This document shows, piece by piece, positions 1 to 10,740 of a DNA stretch of 64,000 nucleotides; position 1 is the first letter of the stretch; every line of letters starts with the position of its first letter. Location of the stretch: the NCBI GenBank assembly GCA_016744775.1, contig JADGDS010000002.1, forward strand, positions 310,001 to 374,000, read 5' to 3'. The notes beneath the pieces are model-generated. The model saw only the letters and a program-made list of their open reading frames with translations, ran no database searches and was not told the origin of the DNA. This DNA comes from Candidatus Marithrix sp. GTDB lineage: Bacteria; Pseudomonadota; Gammaproteobacteria; Beggiatoales; Beggiatoaceae. Made by a program: the position numbers and the translations under genes.

Positions 1-128
1 AGCTTAAATTTAGTTTGTCTTGCAAGCCGTAACTCGCTATTAGATAAACCTACTAATTCTAGTAATTCTAACGGATTATTAATCGCATGACGCAATTCAT
101 ACTGCCAACTTCTGATTTCAGGTATCAT
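1..128 (-). CDS. epmB: EpmB, EF-P lysine 2,3-aminomutase (N-terminal fragment)
   Basis: The reverse strand from 128 is open to the window edge (42 codons, beginning MIPEIRSWQYELRHAINNP). It resembles the start of the radical-SAM enzyme EpmB/YjeK, which has a W-x-x-x-L then D/N-P-x-E-L-L pattern here. EpmB makes the beta-lysine that EpmA attaches to elongation factor P. The gene diverges from efp with only 26 bp between start codons, the usual epmB/efp pairing. The radical-SAM cysteines lie outside the window. The call rests on a short N-terminus plus strong context. Confidence 0.8.
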   Translation of the reverse strand, partial: MIPEIRSWQYELRHAINNPLELLELVGLSNSELRLARQTKFK

Positions 129-154
129 ATAGGATTTTAACAATAGGAAATTAA

Positions 155-721
155 ATGGCTACTTATAGTACAAATGAATTTAAATCTGGGCTTAAATTAA
201 TACTTGACAATGATCCTTGTTCTATTATAGAAAACGAATTTGTCAAACCGGGCAAGGGTCAAGCATTTAATCGGGTTAGAATTCGTAATCTTAAAACAGG
301 GCGAGTTATAGAGCGCACTTTCAAATCAGGAGACTCTGTAGAAGCCGCTGATGTTATCGAAACCAATATGCAATATTTATATAATGATGATGAATTTTAT
401 CATTTTATGGTTGCTGATACTTATGAACAATATGCCGCTGATGAAAATGCTATGGGTGAAGCAAAAAAATGGCTAAAAGGTGAAGAAGAATGCGTAGTAA
501 CTCTATGGAATAATCAACCATTATTAGTAACAGCACCTAATGCAGTGATATTAAAAATAACTGAAACTGATCCGGGTTTACGTGGAGATACATCTAGTGG
601 AGGCACTAAAGCTGCAACTTTAGAAACAGGTGCAATGGTGCGGGTGCCATTATTTATTAATATTGACGAATTAATTAAAGTTGACACACGCACTGGAGAA
701 TATATATCACGCGCTAGATAA
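155..721 (+). CDS. efp: Elongation factor P
   Basis: This 188-residue protein has the full length of bacterial EF-P, with the KOW-like N-terminal domain followed by two OB domains. EF-P binds ribosomes stalled at polyproline stretches and promotes peptide bond formation. The tip loop reads PGKGQAF with Lys34 at the position that EpmA/EpmB beta-lysylate in E. coli, which fits the divergent epmB next door. An AGGAAA ribosome binding site precedes the ATG. The 26-bp gap to epmB means promoter elements probably overlap the epmB coding sequence. A hairpin follows the stop codon. Confidence 0.97.
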   Translation: MATYSTNEFKSGLKLILDNDPCSIIENEFVKPGKGQAFNRVRIRNLKTGRVIERTFKSGDSVEAADVIETNMQYLYNDDEFYHFMVADTYEQYAADENAMGEAKKWLKGEEECVVTLWNNQPLLVTAPNAVILKITETDPGLRGDTSSGGTKAATLETGAMVRVPLFINIDELIKVDTRTGEYISRAR

Positions 722-728
722 TAAATAT

Positions 729-751
729 GCGTTTCAGAGTTTCTGAAACGC
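729..751. terminator. Convergent hairpin between efp and methyltransferase gene
   Basis: A perfect 9-bp stem (GCGTTTCAG / CTGAAACGC) with a 5-nt loop starts seven bases after the efp stop and ends one base before the stop codon of the convergent gene. A short T run (TTTAT) follows on the plus strand. It probably ends efp transcription and may act in both directions. Confidence 0.7.
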
Positions 752-752
752 T

Positions 753-1451
753 TTATCGTTGTTGACAATACACATCTACACGCGCTGGTGGAAAATTAGC
801 CCAAACAATTTTATGAGATACACGCTTCAAATGAGGTGGTAAAGACATCGCTCGCCCACTCAGATCATAAGTAAATTGAATTAATAAACCATTTTTAGGC
901 AATACTTGATCAATTTGTTTAATAATACCATGTTCAACCGCATGTGGTAATGAACGAAATGGTAAACTAGATACAATAGTAGTAACACGTTTAAAATCAT
1001 CACCCAATAGATCTGCTAAATGTAAGGCATCACCATTGATTACACGTACATTTGGGCAACGTTTACGTACATGTTTTGTTAATTCAGGTGATTGTTCAAT
1101 TGAAATTAAACGTTCAGCAGCAATACCATTATTTAATAATGCTTCGGTTACAATACCAGTGCCACTACCTAATTCTACAATTATACCTTCTTGATCAGAT
1201 ACAAAAGCTGCAATTGCGTTAGCTAAATTCGGTGAACTTGACCAACATGTTCCCATTACTCTAGGATTACGCACTGTTTCACGTGCAAATAATACCCATG
1301 CAGGTAACTCATATTTTTTAAATGGTTTATTATCAGTTAAAATGGATTCTCTACCGAAATTTACGAAAGCTCGTGATAAACCCAATTCACGAACTTTAAC
1401 TATTGATTGAGAAAGAAATGACTTTACTTTTACTAGATTAGCTTGAATCAC
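753..1451 (-). CDS. SAM-dependent methyltransferase, PmtA/rRNA dimethylase-like
   Basis: This 232-residue class I methyltransferase has motif I ELGSGTG at residues 93-99 and a motif IV-like SSLPFRSLP at 161-169. That pattern is typical of the phospholipid N-methyltransferase / rRNA adenine dimethylase-like group. A GTG start is chosen because AAGGAA sits 8 bases upstream. The N-terminal ~70 residues are basic with no clear transmembrane segment. It converges on efp and is not obviously in an operon. Phosphatidylethanolamine is a plausible substrate, but an RNA or protein substrate cannot be excluded. Confidence 0.75.
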   Translation of the reverse strand: MIQANLVKVKSFLSQSIVKVRELGLSRAFVNFGRESILTDNKPFKKYELPAWVLFARETVRNPRVMGTCWSSSPNLANAIAAFVSDQEGIIVELGSGTGIVTEALLNNGIAAERLISIEQSPELTKHVRKRCPNVRVINGDALHLADLLGDDFKRVTTIVSSLPFRSLPHAVEHGIIKQIDQVLPKNGLLIQFTYDLSGRAMSLPPHLKRVSHKIVWANFPPARVDVYCQQR

Positions 1452-1503
1452 GCATTAATTTCCTTTAATATAAAATGATGCTAATTGGTTATTTTATCAT
1501 ACT

Positions 1504-2658
1504 TTAAAGCATTCTCTCAAAAGCTAATAATGTAACATCATCATCAAATGGAATTTCTTTACGCCAAGTTTGTAGCTCAGTGCCTATTTTTTTTAACAAA
1601 GGATTTAAAGACAAATCATGATATTGTTCTAATAAAGATACAAGGCGCGATTCTGAAAATTGCTCGTTTTCAGTATTCATACATTCAGTAACACCATCAG
1701 AATAAATAAAAAAACGATCACCAACTTCTAATTGCAATTTGAAACTTTGATATTCTAAATCAGCCAACATTCCTACAGGAAATCCACCATCACCATATAA
1801 TTTAGCATTTGCACCTGAAACAAATATTGGTTTAGGATGCCCAGCTTGAGTTAAACAAACTTCACCGTTATCTTTATTGATATAACCATAAATCATTGTA
1901 AAATAATTATCTAAAGAATTCTGAAATTCCTCATTTAAAGCAGTGATTACTTTTTCAGGTGCTACAGGAATATTATTATCCAATAATAAACTATTAACAA
2001 TTCTATGATGTACAGTAAATGATAATAAGGCTGAACTCACTCCATGCCCAGCAACATCCAATTGATAAAACCCTAAATACTTATCATTTAACTCAAAATA
2101 ATTAAACATATCACCAGCAACAAAACGATAAGGGCAAAAAATCCAATCAAATTCAATATTGCCTAATCTACCCGGTTTTGGTAACAAAGCCTGTTGCATT
2201 GTAGCGGCAGATTCTAAATCCAGATTAACTTGATCATAAGCCTGTTGTATTTTCTGTTTACTAGATTCTAAAGTTTTTTCTAATTGAATAATACGCCTAC
2301 CTGCATTTAGACGCACACGTAATTCATTAAGATTAACAGGTTTAAGTAAAAAATCATCTGCTCCTGCCTCCATTCCTTGAATCACCGCATCTTTATCGTC
2401 TTTAGCAGTTAGTAGTATAAAATAAATATAAGAATGCCAATTCTGTTTCTTACGAATAGTTTGACATAATTGTATTCCATCCATTAATGGCATCATCCAA
2501 TCACTTAAAACCAATTGAATATCAGCTTGTTGTTCTAAAATTTGCCAAGCCTCTTTTCCATTTTCTGCTGTTATAACGTCATAACCATAATTTTGCAGTG
2601 TCTTAGATAAAACATATCGTGTTTCTAAGGCATCCTCGACAAGTAAGATTTTTTTCAT
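1504..2658 (-). CDS. Response regulator with PP2C-type (RsbU/SpoIIE) phosphatase
   Basis: Residues 1-120 form a receiver domain with acidic residues E8/D9, phosphoacceptor Asp53 (LSDWMMP) and the conserved Lys106 (LKP). A short coiled-coil linker (about 125-155) leads to a SpoIIE/PP2C serine phosphatase domain with metal-binding motifs AGDMF (181-185) and DVAGHG (201-206) and a late SDGVTE motif. Such proteins dephosphorylate an anti-sigma-factor antagonist or another Ser/Thr phosphoprotein when the receiver is phosphorylated. The partner kinase and antagonist are not in this window. The start diverges from the yciK-like gene across 46 bp. Confidence 0.9.
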   Translation of the reverse strand: MKKILLVEDALETRYVLSKTLQNYGYDVITAENGKEAWQILEQQADIQLVLSDWMMPLMDGIQLCQTIRKKQNWHSYIYFILLTAKDDKDAVIQGMEAGADDFLLKPVNLNELRVRLNAGRRIIQLEKTLESSKQKIQQAYDQVNLDLESAATMQQALLPKPGRLGNIEFDWIFCPYRFVAGDMFNYFELNDKYLGFYQLDVAGHGVSSALLSFTVHHRIVNSLLLDNNIPVAPEKVITALNEEFQNSLDNYFTMIYGYINKDNGEVCLTQAGHPKPIFVSGANAKLYGDGGFPVGMLADLEYQSFKLQLEVGDRFFIYSDGVTECMNTENEQFSESRLVSLLEQYHDLSLNPLLKKIGTELQTWRKEIPFDDDVTLLAFERML

Positions 2659-2704
2659 ATGTTATAATTTAGCAATACTCATTCCTATTATTGAAATATA
2701 TTAT

Positions 2705-3418
2705 ATGTATAAACTTACTGATCGTATAATTTTAGTTACCGGTGCCGGTGATGGTATTGGGCGTGCAGCGGCAAAAACATTTGCTGAAAATGGTGCTACT
2801 GTGATTTTACTAGGGCGCACTATCAAAAAGTTAGAATCTGTTTATGACGAAATCGAACAAGCCGGGCATCCACAAGCGGCAATTTATCCAATAGATTTGG
2901 AAGGTGCAACAGCTCATGATTATGAACAACTTGCTAATACCTTAGACAAAGAATTTGGCAGACTTGATGGTTTACTACATAATGCAGCTATTTTAGGCAC
3001 ATTAACCCCATTAGAACTATATGATATAAATCAATGGTATAAAGTGATGCAAATCAATCTTAATGCACCATTTTTACTTACAAAAGCTTGTTTAAACCTA
3101 ATGAAGCGTTCTTCAGATGCTTCAATAATTTTTACATCTTCAGATGTTAGCAAACAAGGCAAAGCCTATTGGGGAGCATATTCTGTATCGAAATTTGCGA
3201 TTGAAGGAATGATGCAAATATTAGCGGATGAACTTGAATCTAATACTAAGATTAGAGTAAATAGTATAAACCCCGGTGATGTTAGAACAGCCATGTGGGC
3301 TGCTGCTTATCCTGCAAAAGATACTAATACAGTACCACCACCAGAGAAAATTATGTCACAATATCTTTATCTTATGACTTCAGATATTAATGGCAAAGCA
3401 TTAAATGCACAAGATTAA
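2705..3418 (+). CDS. yciK: YciK-type short-chain dehydrogenase/reductase
   Basis: This 237-residue Rossmann-fold SDR has the nucleotide-binding TGAGDGIG at 12-19, NAA at 93-95, a Ser near 145 and the catalytic pair Tyr159-x3-Lys163. The overall sequence matches the YciK subgroup, whose substrate is not settled. The C-terminus ends shortly after the [16 protein letters not shown] segment, normal for the family. Its last 4 bases overlap the 3' end of convergent rne, so the two transcripts are complementary at their ends. Confidence 0.85.
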   Translation: MYKLTDRIILVTGAGDGIGRAAAKTFAENGATVILLGRTIKKLESVYDEIEQAGHPQAAIYPIDLEGATAHDYEQLANTLDKEFGRLDGLLHNAAILGTLTPLELYDINQWYKVMQINLNAPFLLTKACLNLMKRSSDASIIFTSSDVSKQGKAYWGAYSVSKFAIEGMMQILADELESNTKIRVNSINPGDVRTAMWAAAYPAKDTNTVPPPEKIMSQYLYLMTSDINGKALNAQD

Positions 3419-5349
3419 GATACTTCTGTACGTTTACGACGACGACGACGCGCATAAGTGTTAGAACGATTACCATCTGTTCTTTTCACTTCCACAGAAA
3501 AATTATTATTCGGATTATTACGTCTTGAACGTGAACGTTTATGTGACACCTTGGATTTATTAGCATCTGACTTATTAGAATTAGGATTAGGATCAGATGC
3601 TACAACAGCAGTATTGTTATTCGGTTTTTTAGTAAAAACCTTCTTCCATAAACGTTTTATAAAAAACGAAGATTGTTTTTTCTTTAAATCTTGACTGATT
3701 ATTGGCGGTGTCGTATGACTGACATCTTTAACAGTTGGTTCTTCATCCTGCTTATTTGTTTTATTTTTATTATCATCGTAATAATGATCTGGCTTAGATT
3801 TTTCTTGAGCAGTCATTAATTTATAACTAGCACTATTAGCCTTATCATCCATTCTAAGACGTTGTAGTGAATAATTAGGTGTTTCTAAATTAACACTAGG
3901 TATCAACAAAATACTAATTTGTTGACGCTCTTCAATATCCAAAACAGCTTGTCGTTTTTCATTAAGTAAATAAGTTGCTACTTCAACTGGCACTTCTGTA
4001 ATCAGCTTATCAGTTTTTTCTTTCATCGCCTCTTCTTCCATCACACGTAAAATAGAAAGCGATAAAGATTCAACACTACGAATAGTGCCTTGTCCATTAC
4101 AACGAGAGCATATATTATGACTAGACTCACCCAGAGAAGGGCGTAAACGTTGCCTAGACATTTCTAATAAACCAAAACGTGAAATACGTCCAACTTGTAC
4201 TCGCGCCCTATCCATTTTTAAGGCTTCTTTAATACGAGTTTCAACTTCGCGCTGATTTTTATGACTTAACATATCAATGAAATCTATAACTACCAAGCCG
4301 CCTAAATCACGTAAACGCAATTGTCGAGCAATTTCATCAACTGCCTCTAAATTAGTAGTTAGCGCGGTTTCTTCAATATCCACGCCTTTAGTAGAACGCG
4401 CTGAATTTATGTCAATTGACAATAAAGCTTCAGTATGATCTAAAACAATTGCCCCACCAGATGGCAATTTAACTTCACGTAGAAAAGCTGATTCAATTCT
4501 ACTTTCAATTTGATAACGTGTAAAAAGTGGCACTTTATCATTATAAAGTTTAACCTTATTCAGATATTGTGGCATTACTTGCTGCATGAAAGCATAAGCT
4601 TCCTCATAAACTTCTTCACTATCAATTAGGATTTCACTAATATCTTCGCGTAAATAGTCACGAATTGCACGAATAATGACATTACTTTCTTGATAAATCA
4701 AAAAAGGTGCTGGATGAGGTTTTGCAGAATTTTCTATTGCCTTCCATAATTGTAATAGATATTCTAAATCCCATTTCAATTCTTCGGCAGTTTTATTAAC
4801 ACCAGCAGTGCGCAAAATTAAACCCATGCCAGTAGGTATTTCTAAAGTGCTTAAAACTTCTCGCGCCTCACTACGATCATCACCCTCAATACGGCGAGAA
4901 ACGCCTCCTGCTCTAGGGTTATTAGGCATTAATACTAAATAACGCCCTGCTAAACTAATAAAACTAGTTAAAGCTGCTCCTTTATTACCCCGTTCAGCCT
5001 TATCAACTTGTACAATTAACTCTTGCCCTTCATGAAGAAGATCTTTAATATGAAGACGCTCTGATGCTGATTTCTTATTATCTTTATCTACATTTTCTGA
5101 AGATTCAGGAGGAGTGAAATAACTACGAGAAACATCTTTAAGTGGTAAAAAGCCATGCCTATTTGCGCCAAAATCAACAAAAGCTGCTTCAAGACTTGGT
5201 TCTATGCGTGTTATTATACCTTTATAAATATTGGATTTATTTTGTTTACGTATAGTTGTTTCTATATCAAGATTATCCAAACTTTGTCCATCAACCATTG
5301 CAACACGCAATTCCTCTGGCTGAGTGGCATTTATTAAAATTCTTTTCAT
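3415..5349 (-). CDS. rne: Ribonuclease E
   Basis: The essential endoribonuclease for mRNA decay and tRNA/rRNA processing. From the ATG at 5349 it has 644 residues: an S1 RNA-binding region at about 30-125 (with [10 protein letters not shown]), the 5' sensor/RNase H-like core, catalytic aspartates near 313 (SIDINSA) and 356 (VIDFIDM), and a Zn-link CSRC at about 414-417. The tail after ~510 is short, charged and ends in a run of arginines, much shorter than the E. coli degradosome scaffold. The ATG has AAGGA upstream and matches E. coli MKRMLINAT. A TTG at 5373 would add 8 residues and has its own AAGG. Confidence 0.95.
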   Translation of the reverse strand: MKRILINATQPEELRVAMVDGQSLDNLDIETTIRKQNKSNIYKGIITRIEPSLEAAFVDFGANRHGFLPLKDVSRSYFTPPESSENVDKDNKKSASERLHIKDLLHEGQELIVQVDKAERGNKGAALTSFISLAGRYLVLMPNNPRAGGVSRRIEGDDRSEAREVLSTLEIPTGMGLILRTAGVNKTAEELKWDLEYLLQLWKAIENSAKPHPAPFLIYQESNVIIRAIRDYLREDISEILIDSEEVYEEAYAFMQQVMPQYLNKVKLYNDKVPLFTRYQIESRIESAFLREVKLPSGGAIVLDHTEALLSIDINSARSTKGVDIEETALTTNLEAVDEIARQLRLRDLGGLVVIDFIDMLSHKNQREVETRIKEALKMDRARVQVGRISRFGLLEMSRQRLRPSLGESSHNICSRCNGQGTIRSVESLSLSILRVMEEEAMKEKTDKLITEVPVEVATYLLNEKRQAVLDIEERQQISILLIPSVNLETPNYSLQRLRMDDKANSASYKLMTAQEKSKPDHYYDDNKNKTNKQDEEPTVKDVSHTTPPIISQDLKKKQSSFFIKRLWKKVFTKKPNNNTAVVASDPNPNSNKSDANKSKVSHKRSRSRRNNPNNNFSVEVKRTDGNRSNTYARRRRRKRTEVS

Positions 5350-5367
5350 TAAATTTAATTCCTTTTT

Positions 5368-5392
5368 TTTCAAAACGCTCTACCTTATGGGA
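5368..5392 (-). promoter_or_regulatory. 25-nt leader element before rne, shared with tpsB
   Basis: Read on the minus strand this is TCCCATAAGGTAGA, three free bases, then TTTTGAAA. The same arrangement occurs at 20460-20484 directly over the start of the two-partner secretion pore gene. Here it overlaps a possible TTG start (5371-5373) with AAGG 9 bases upstream. The first part also lies in the loop of a 7-bp hairpin (5374-5380 / 5391-5397) in the rne leader. RNase E commonly autoregulates through leader hairpins, so a regulatory role is possible but not shown. Confidence 0.5.
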
Positions 5393-5410
5393 GCGTTGTT
5401 ATATCATGTC

Positions 5411-5419
5411 TGATATAAT
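5411..5419 (+). promoter_or_regulatory. Extended -10 promoter for rluC
   Basis: TGATATAAT is a perfect extended -10 (TG-n-TATAAT) with no good -35 at normal spacing. The expected transcription start, about 7 bases downstream, falls at or just before the preferred rluC start codon at 5427, so the mRNA could be nearly leaderless. Confidence 0.5.
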
Positions 5420-5426
5420 TTTCATT

Positions 5427-6377
5427 ATGAGTATCAAACAGAAATCTGTAACTTATATCGAAATTTCGGCAAATAAGGCTGGGCAACGTATTGATAATTT
5501 TTTATATACCCATCTAAAAGGCGTACCTAAAAGTCATATTTATCGAATATTACGTACTGGAGAAGTTCGTATTAATAAGGGTCGTATTAAGCCGAGTTAT
5601 CGTCTTAATGCTAACGATGTTTTACGTTTACCACCTATAAAATGTCAAACTATTATCCCTAAAGTTCCTAATGCTAATCGTTTGACAGAACTAGCCAACG
5701 CTACTTTATATGAAGATGACCTTATACTAATCATAAATAAACCTAGCGGCATTGCAGTACATGGAGGTACTGGTATGAACGGTGGTGTTATTGAGGGCTT
5801 ACGTATATTATATCCTAAAGCCCCATATTTAGAATTGGTACACCGTTTAGATCGCGATACTTCTGGCTGTTTAATGATAGCCAAAAAATATAGTATGTTA
5901 CGACGTTTACATAACTTGCTACGTTGTGGAGAAATACATAAACAGTATCTAGCTTTAGTACAAGGGCATTGGAAGCCTCGCCGAACACAAGTAAATGCTC
6001 CGTTGCGTAAAAATACTTTAAAATCAGGGGAACGCATTGTGCGTGTTAGCCCTGATGGCAAATCAGCAATTACCCAGTTTAGCATTGAACGACGATTTGC
6101 CACAACGACTTTATTAAAAGTTAAGCTTTTAACAGGGCGTACTCATCAAATTCGTGTACACGCAGCCCATGTAGGAAACCCAATTGCAGGCGATAATAAA
6201 TATGGTGATGAAACCTTCAATCAACAAATGCGCCATGATTATAATTTGAAGAATTTATTCTTACATGCAAGTAAATTGGATATTGATTTACCAGAGATCA
6301 AGTATCATTTAACAATAGAGGCACCATTATCGCCATCTTTACAACAGGTTGTAAATAATTTAGATGTCAAAATATAA
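5427..6377 (+). CDS. rluC: 23S rRNA pseudouridine synthase RluC
   Basis: This 317-residue protein has an N-terminal S4 RNA-binding domain (AGQRIDNFL, VPKSHIYRILRTGEVRINKGR) and an RsuA/RluA catalytic domain with HRLDRDTSG, which carries the catalytic Asp. RluC modifies U955, U2504 and U2580 of 23S rRNA in E. coli. An upstream in-frame ATG at 5406 and a much longer open frame exist, but the start at 5427 gives the usual family length and N-terminus. It diverges from rne, the conserved gammaproteobacterial pairing, and overlaps the next gene by 14 bases. Confidence 0.95.
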   Translation: MSIKQKSVTYIEISANKAGQRIDNFLYTHLKGVPKSHIYRILRTGEVRINKGRIKPSYRLNANDVLRLPPIKCQTIIPKVPNANRLTELANATLYEDDLILIINKPSGIAVHGGTGMNGGVIEGLRILYPKAPYLELVHRLDRDTSGCLMIAKKYSMLRRLHNLLRCGEIHKQYLALVQGHWKPRRTQVNAPLRKNTLKSGERIVRVSPDGKSAITQFSIERRFATTTLLKVKLLTGRTHQIRVHAAHVGNPIAGDNKYGDETFNQQMRHDYNLKNLFLHASKLDIDLPEIKYHLTIEAPLSPSLQQVVNNLDVKI

Positions 6378-7008
6378 TTTAATAGTTTTCGATTGGGATG
6401 GTACCCTGATGGATTCACAGGCACGTATCATCAACAGTATGCAGGCTGCAATTGCAGAGTTTGATATAGAAGCGCGTAGTTCAGAACAAATTCGTAATAT
6501 AATAGGCTTAGGTTTAGAACAAGCTATTATTGCTTTATACCCTGAACTATCAGCACAACAAAATATAGAATTAGCAAATTGTTATCGTAGTCATTTTTTT
6601 GATGTCAATGCTTTAGCTTCTCCATTATTTCCGGGAGCTGTTGAACTGTTACAAGACTTGCATAATAAAAACTATTCCTTAGCAGTTGCTACTGGTAAAG
6701 GGCGCAGAGGTTTAAATGAGGCTTTAGAACAAAAGAATTTGGCTCATTTTTTTGATAGCACAGTTTGTGCTGAAGAAACAGCATCTAAACCAGATCCTTT
6801 AATGTTACACAAAATTATGGAAGAATTAGATTTCTCAGCAGAGCAAACCGTCATGATAGGTGATAGCGAATATGATTTAGAAATGGCTAATAACGCCAAA
6901 GTAGCTTCAATTGCCGTCAGTTTTGGCGTACATGATAAAAGCCGATTATTACAACATAAACCATTAACATGTATAGATAGTTTATCTGAACTATCACAAT
7001 TCATATAA
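6364..7008 (+). CDS. HAD-superfamily phosphatase (Gph-like)
   Basis: This 214-residue HAD hydrolase has motif I FDWDGTLMDS (Asp10 nucleophile, Asp12), a lysine in ASKPDPLM and motif III/IV MIGDSEYDLEMA. The alpha-helical cap between residues ~15 and 85 is of the phosphoglycolate phosphatase type. A HAD of this kind sits between rluC and sppA in many gammaproteobacteria. The start overlaps rluC by 14 bases, implying translational coupling. The true substrate is not evident; it is one of three HAD phosphatases in this window. Confidence 0.88.
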   Translation: MSKYNLIVFDWDGTLMDSQARIINSMQAAIAEFDIEARSSEQIRNIIGLGLEQAIIALYPELSAQQNIELANCYRSHFFDVNALASPLFPGAVELLQDLHNKNYSLAVATGKGRRGLNEALEQKNLAHFFDSTVCAEETASKPDPLMLHKIMEELDFSAEQTVMIGDSEYDLEMANNAKVASIAVSFGVHDKSRLLQHKPLTCIDSLSELSQFI

Positions 7009-7018
7009 GGAATCAAAT

Positions 7019-8008
7019 ATGTCATCAGAAACAACTGAAACAACTGAAAATTGGGAACGCGATACCTTAAATCGTCTAGCTTTTGCAACCTTGAATGAAC
7101 AACGTAGAACACGACGTTGGCGTATATTTTTTGTATCTTTATTTTTTATCTATCTATTTACATCTTATATTACACTTATGAATCCTGAATGGTTACAAAA
7201 CATAACAGGAGATGAACATACAACACAAAAACATACTGCATTGGTTGAAATCAATGGAGTAATTGCTGCTAATGCTGATGCTAGTGCTGATAACATCATT
7301 TCTGGATTACGTAAAGCCTTTAAAGATAAGAATACCAAGGCTGTTATTATGCGTATAAATAGTCCGGGTGGTAGCCCAGTACAATCTGGATATATCAATG
7401 ATGAAATTAAACGATTACGTAAAAAATATCCAAAAATTCCACTATATGCAGTTGCTACTGATTTATGTGCCTCTGGTGGTTATTATATTGCAGTGGCAGC
7501 AGATAAAATCTATGCTGATAAAGCCACTATAATAGGTTCAATTGGTGTCTTGATGAGTGGCTTTGGTTTTGTAAAAGCAATGGAAGACTTTGGTATAGAA
7601 CGTCGTTTACTAACAGCCGGCAAAAATAAAGGCTTTTTAGATCCATTTTCACCTACGAAAGAATCTGATATTAATCATGTCAAAGTTTTACTTGAAGAGA
7701 TTCATCAACAATTTATTAATCAAGTCAAAAAGGGACGCAAAAAAAGTTTGGATGCAAAAGGTCAATCACATCTAGTGGATAACCCTGAATTATATACAGG
7801 TTTAGTGTGGACAGGTGAGAAAGCTTTAGAATTAGGGTTAATTGATGGTTTAGCCAGTAGTAGCTATCTAGCACGCGAAGTAATAAAAGCTAAAAAACTC
7901 AAAAACTTTACACATAAAGACAGTTATTTTGATCGTTTTGCAGAACGTATTGGAGCAACTATGGCAAACACTATTTCTCAAGAGTTTAATGCAACTACAT
8001 TAAAATAA
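7019..8008 (+). CDS. sppA: SppA-type signal peptide peptidase (S49)
   Basis: This 329-residue membrane-anchored serine protease digests released signal peptides and small membrane proteins. A basic stretch (RRTRRWR) precedes a single transmembrane segment at about 36-54, leaving the catalytic domain outside. The S49 core shows INSPGGSP (114-120) and the nucleophile in CASGGYYIA (Ser152), with the likely general-base Lys near 202-204 (GKNKG). The size is that of the short, single-domain 36K type rather than the 618-residue E. coli SppA. AAGGA precedes the ATG by a few bases. Confidence 0.93.
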   Translation: MSSETTETTENWERDTLNRLAFATLNEQRRTRRWRIFFVSLFFIYLFTSYITLMNPEWLQNITGDEHTTQKHTALVEINGVIAANADASADNIISGLRKAFKDKNTKAVIMRINSPGGSPVQSGYINDEIKRLRKKYPKIPLYAVATDLCASGGYYIAVAADKIYADKATIIGSIGVLMSGFGFVKAMEDFGIERRLLTAGKNKGFLDPFSPTKESDINHVKVLLEEIHQQFINQVKKGRKKSLDAKGQSHLVDNPELYTGLVWTGEKALELGLIDGLASSSYLAREVIKAKKLKNFTHKDSYFDRFAERIGATMANTISQEFNATTLK

Positions 8009-8610
8009 TGCAACAACGTAATATGATGCGTCGTGCTAATGTAGATACTTACGATCCAAAACAACGTATCGTAGGTGGCATAACATTATTTGTCATAATG
8101 TTATTAATTTACAGTAGCTTGAAGCTAGTGTTAGGCTTTTCTAGCGTTCCAAAAGGCTATGTGCTTGAACCTGCAAAGCAAGACGAGGAACTTGATTCTA
8201 TAACAGTGGCTTCTACAAGCACAGCCAATAAAAAAACCAATCAAGTTCATACTAGAGTTACTAGCAAAAGACTTCCAGCAAGCTTTGTATTTCTTGATCT
8301 TGATGGCAACGCTATGCAACCAGAAAATTATCAAAATGCTTTTAACTCGCCATCTGATTTATATGCAGACACTGGTGGCGAAACTAAATGGTACATACAA
8401 GCAGCAGCTTTTAGAAGTGAGGAACGTGCTCAAAGTTTTGCACAACAGATTCAAGATAAAAATATTGCACCAGAAGTTTATATTATTCCAATAGGCAAAT
8501 GGTTCGCAGTACGATTGGCTCCAGAAAATGATCGTAATGTTGCTAAACAACAATCTCTACAATTACGTAGATCATTACACGTTAAACCTGCGATCAAAAA
8601 AATAAATTAA
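8008..8610 (+). CDS. SPOR-domain inner-membrane protein
   Basis: This 200-residue protein has one transmembrane segment at about residues 24-45 near a basic N-terminus. A variable linker leads to a C-terminal SPOR-like domain (about 128-197) with the YIQAAAFRSEERAQSFAQQI signature. SPOR domains bind denuded septal peptidoglycan, so a role in cell division or envelope remodelling is likely. Its ATG overlaps the sppA stop (TAATG), indicating coupled translation. Confidence 0.8.
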   Translation: MQQRNMMRRANVDTYDPKQRIVGGITLFVIMLLIYSSLKLVLGFSSVPKGYVLEPAKQDEELDSITVASTSTANKKTNQVHTRVTSKRLPASFVFLDLDGNAMQPENYQNAFNSPSDLYADTGGETKWYIQAAAFRSEERAQSFAQQIQDKNIAPEVYIIPIGKWFAVRLAPENDRNVAKQQSLQLRRSLHVKPAIKKIN

Positions 8611-8614
8611 CAAG

Positions 8615-10342
<1,728 letters not shown>

Positions 10343-10628
10343 AATTAGATTGATAAGAACCAGACATCATTAAAAAGTACGGTTAAAAAAGCAGTTTTGA
10401 TGGTTAATTCATTTGCTGATTTATAATCACGATTATTAAAAACCTTAAATATTCAGCTAATAAACTACCAAATAGCAGTAGTCATATCATACATAAAAAT
10501 CGGAGAGGCTCCGGTGATAAAAACTCGTTCACCTGCATCTTCAATCCGTAGGGAAATTTTAGCATTATGTTAGTTCTCCGGTTTTTTATCAATTATAGCA
10601 TAGTGGATGACAATCAGATATAATAACT
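10343..10628 (-). pseudogene. Collapsed remnant of an AAA-ATPase/PD-(D/E)XK gene
   Basis: This non-coding stretch is a chain of short pieces, in order, that match the intact minus-strand gene at 14734-16512. The pieces match around 14816-14830, 15063-15145, 15829-15880, 16405-16425 and 16492-16575. About 1.8 kb of gene is reduced to under 300 bp, with junctions at a few bases of homology. The last 84 bp (10545-10628), covering the original start codon and promoter, are identical to 16492-16575. Confidence 0.9.
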
Positions 10629-10634
10629 TATGTA

Positions 10635-10716
10635 TTGTAGGTTGGGCTGACGAAAGGAAGCCCAACAGAATCAGGCATTAAATTGTTGGGCTTCCTTTCG
10701 TCAGCCCAACCTACAA
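10635..10716. repeat. 33-bp perfect inverted repeat
   Basis: Arms 10635-10667 and 10684-10716 are exact reverse complements around a 16-bp spacer. The core includes GTTGGGCTGACGAAAGG. It sits directly after the ATPase remnant and upstream of the caspase gene. No transposase is present, so it looks like a non-autonomous palindromic (REP/MITE-like) element. A different palindrome occupies the matching position after the intact ATPase copy (16573-16652). Confidence 0.9.
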
Positions 10717-10740
10717 AATTATTTTAAGGAGCAGTTTAAT

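Noticed and set aside
5256..5426. A longer rluC start
   Set aside because: The extension is hydrophobic nonsense that overlaps rne codons in antisense; family members begin near 5427.
5645..6103. A 152-codon frame antisense to rluC
   Set aside because: It lies entirely inside a well-conserved gene, has no family motif, and is the expected shadow of AT-rich coding sequence.
10635..10716. Terminal inverted repeats of an insertion sequence
   Set aside because: The arms are 16 bases apart with no transposase between them; the element is only a palindrome.
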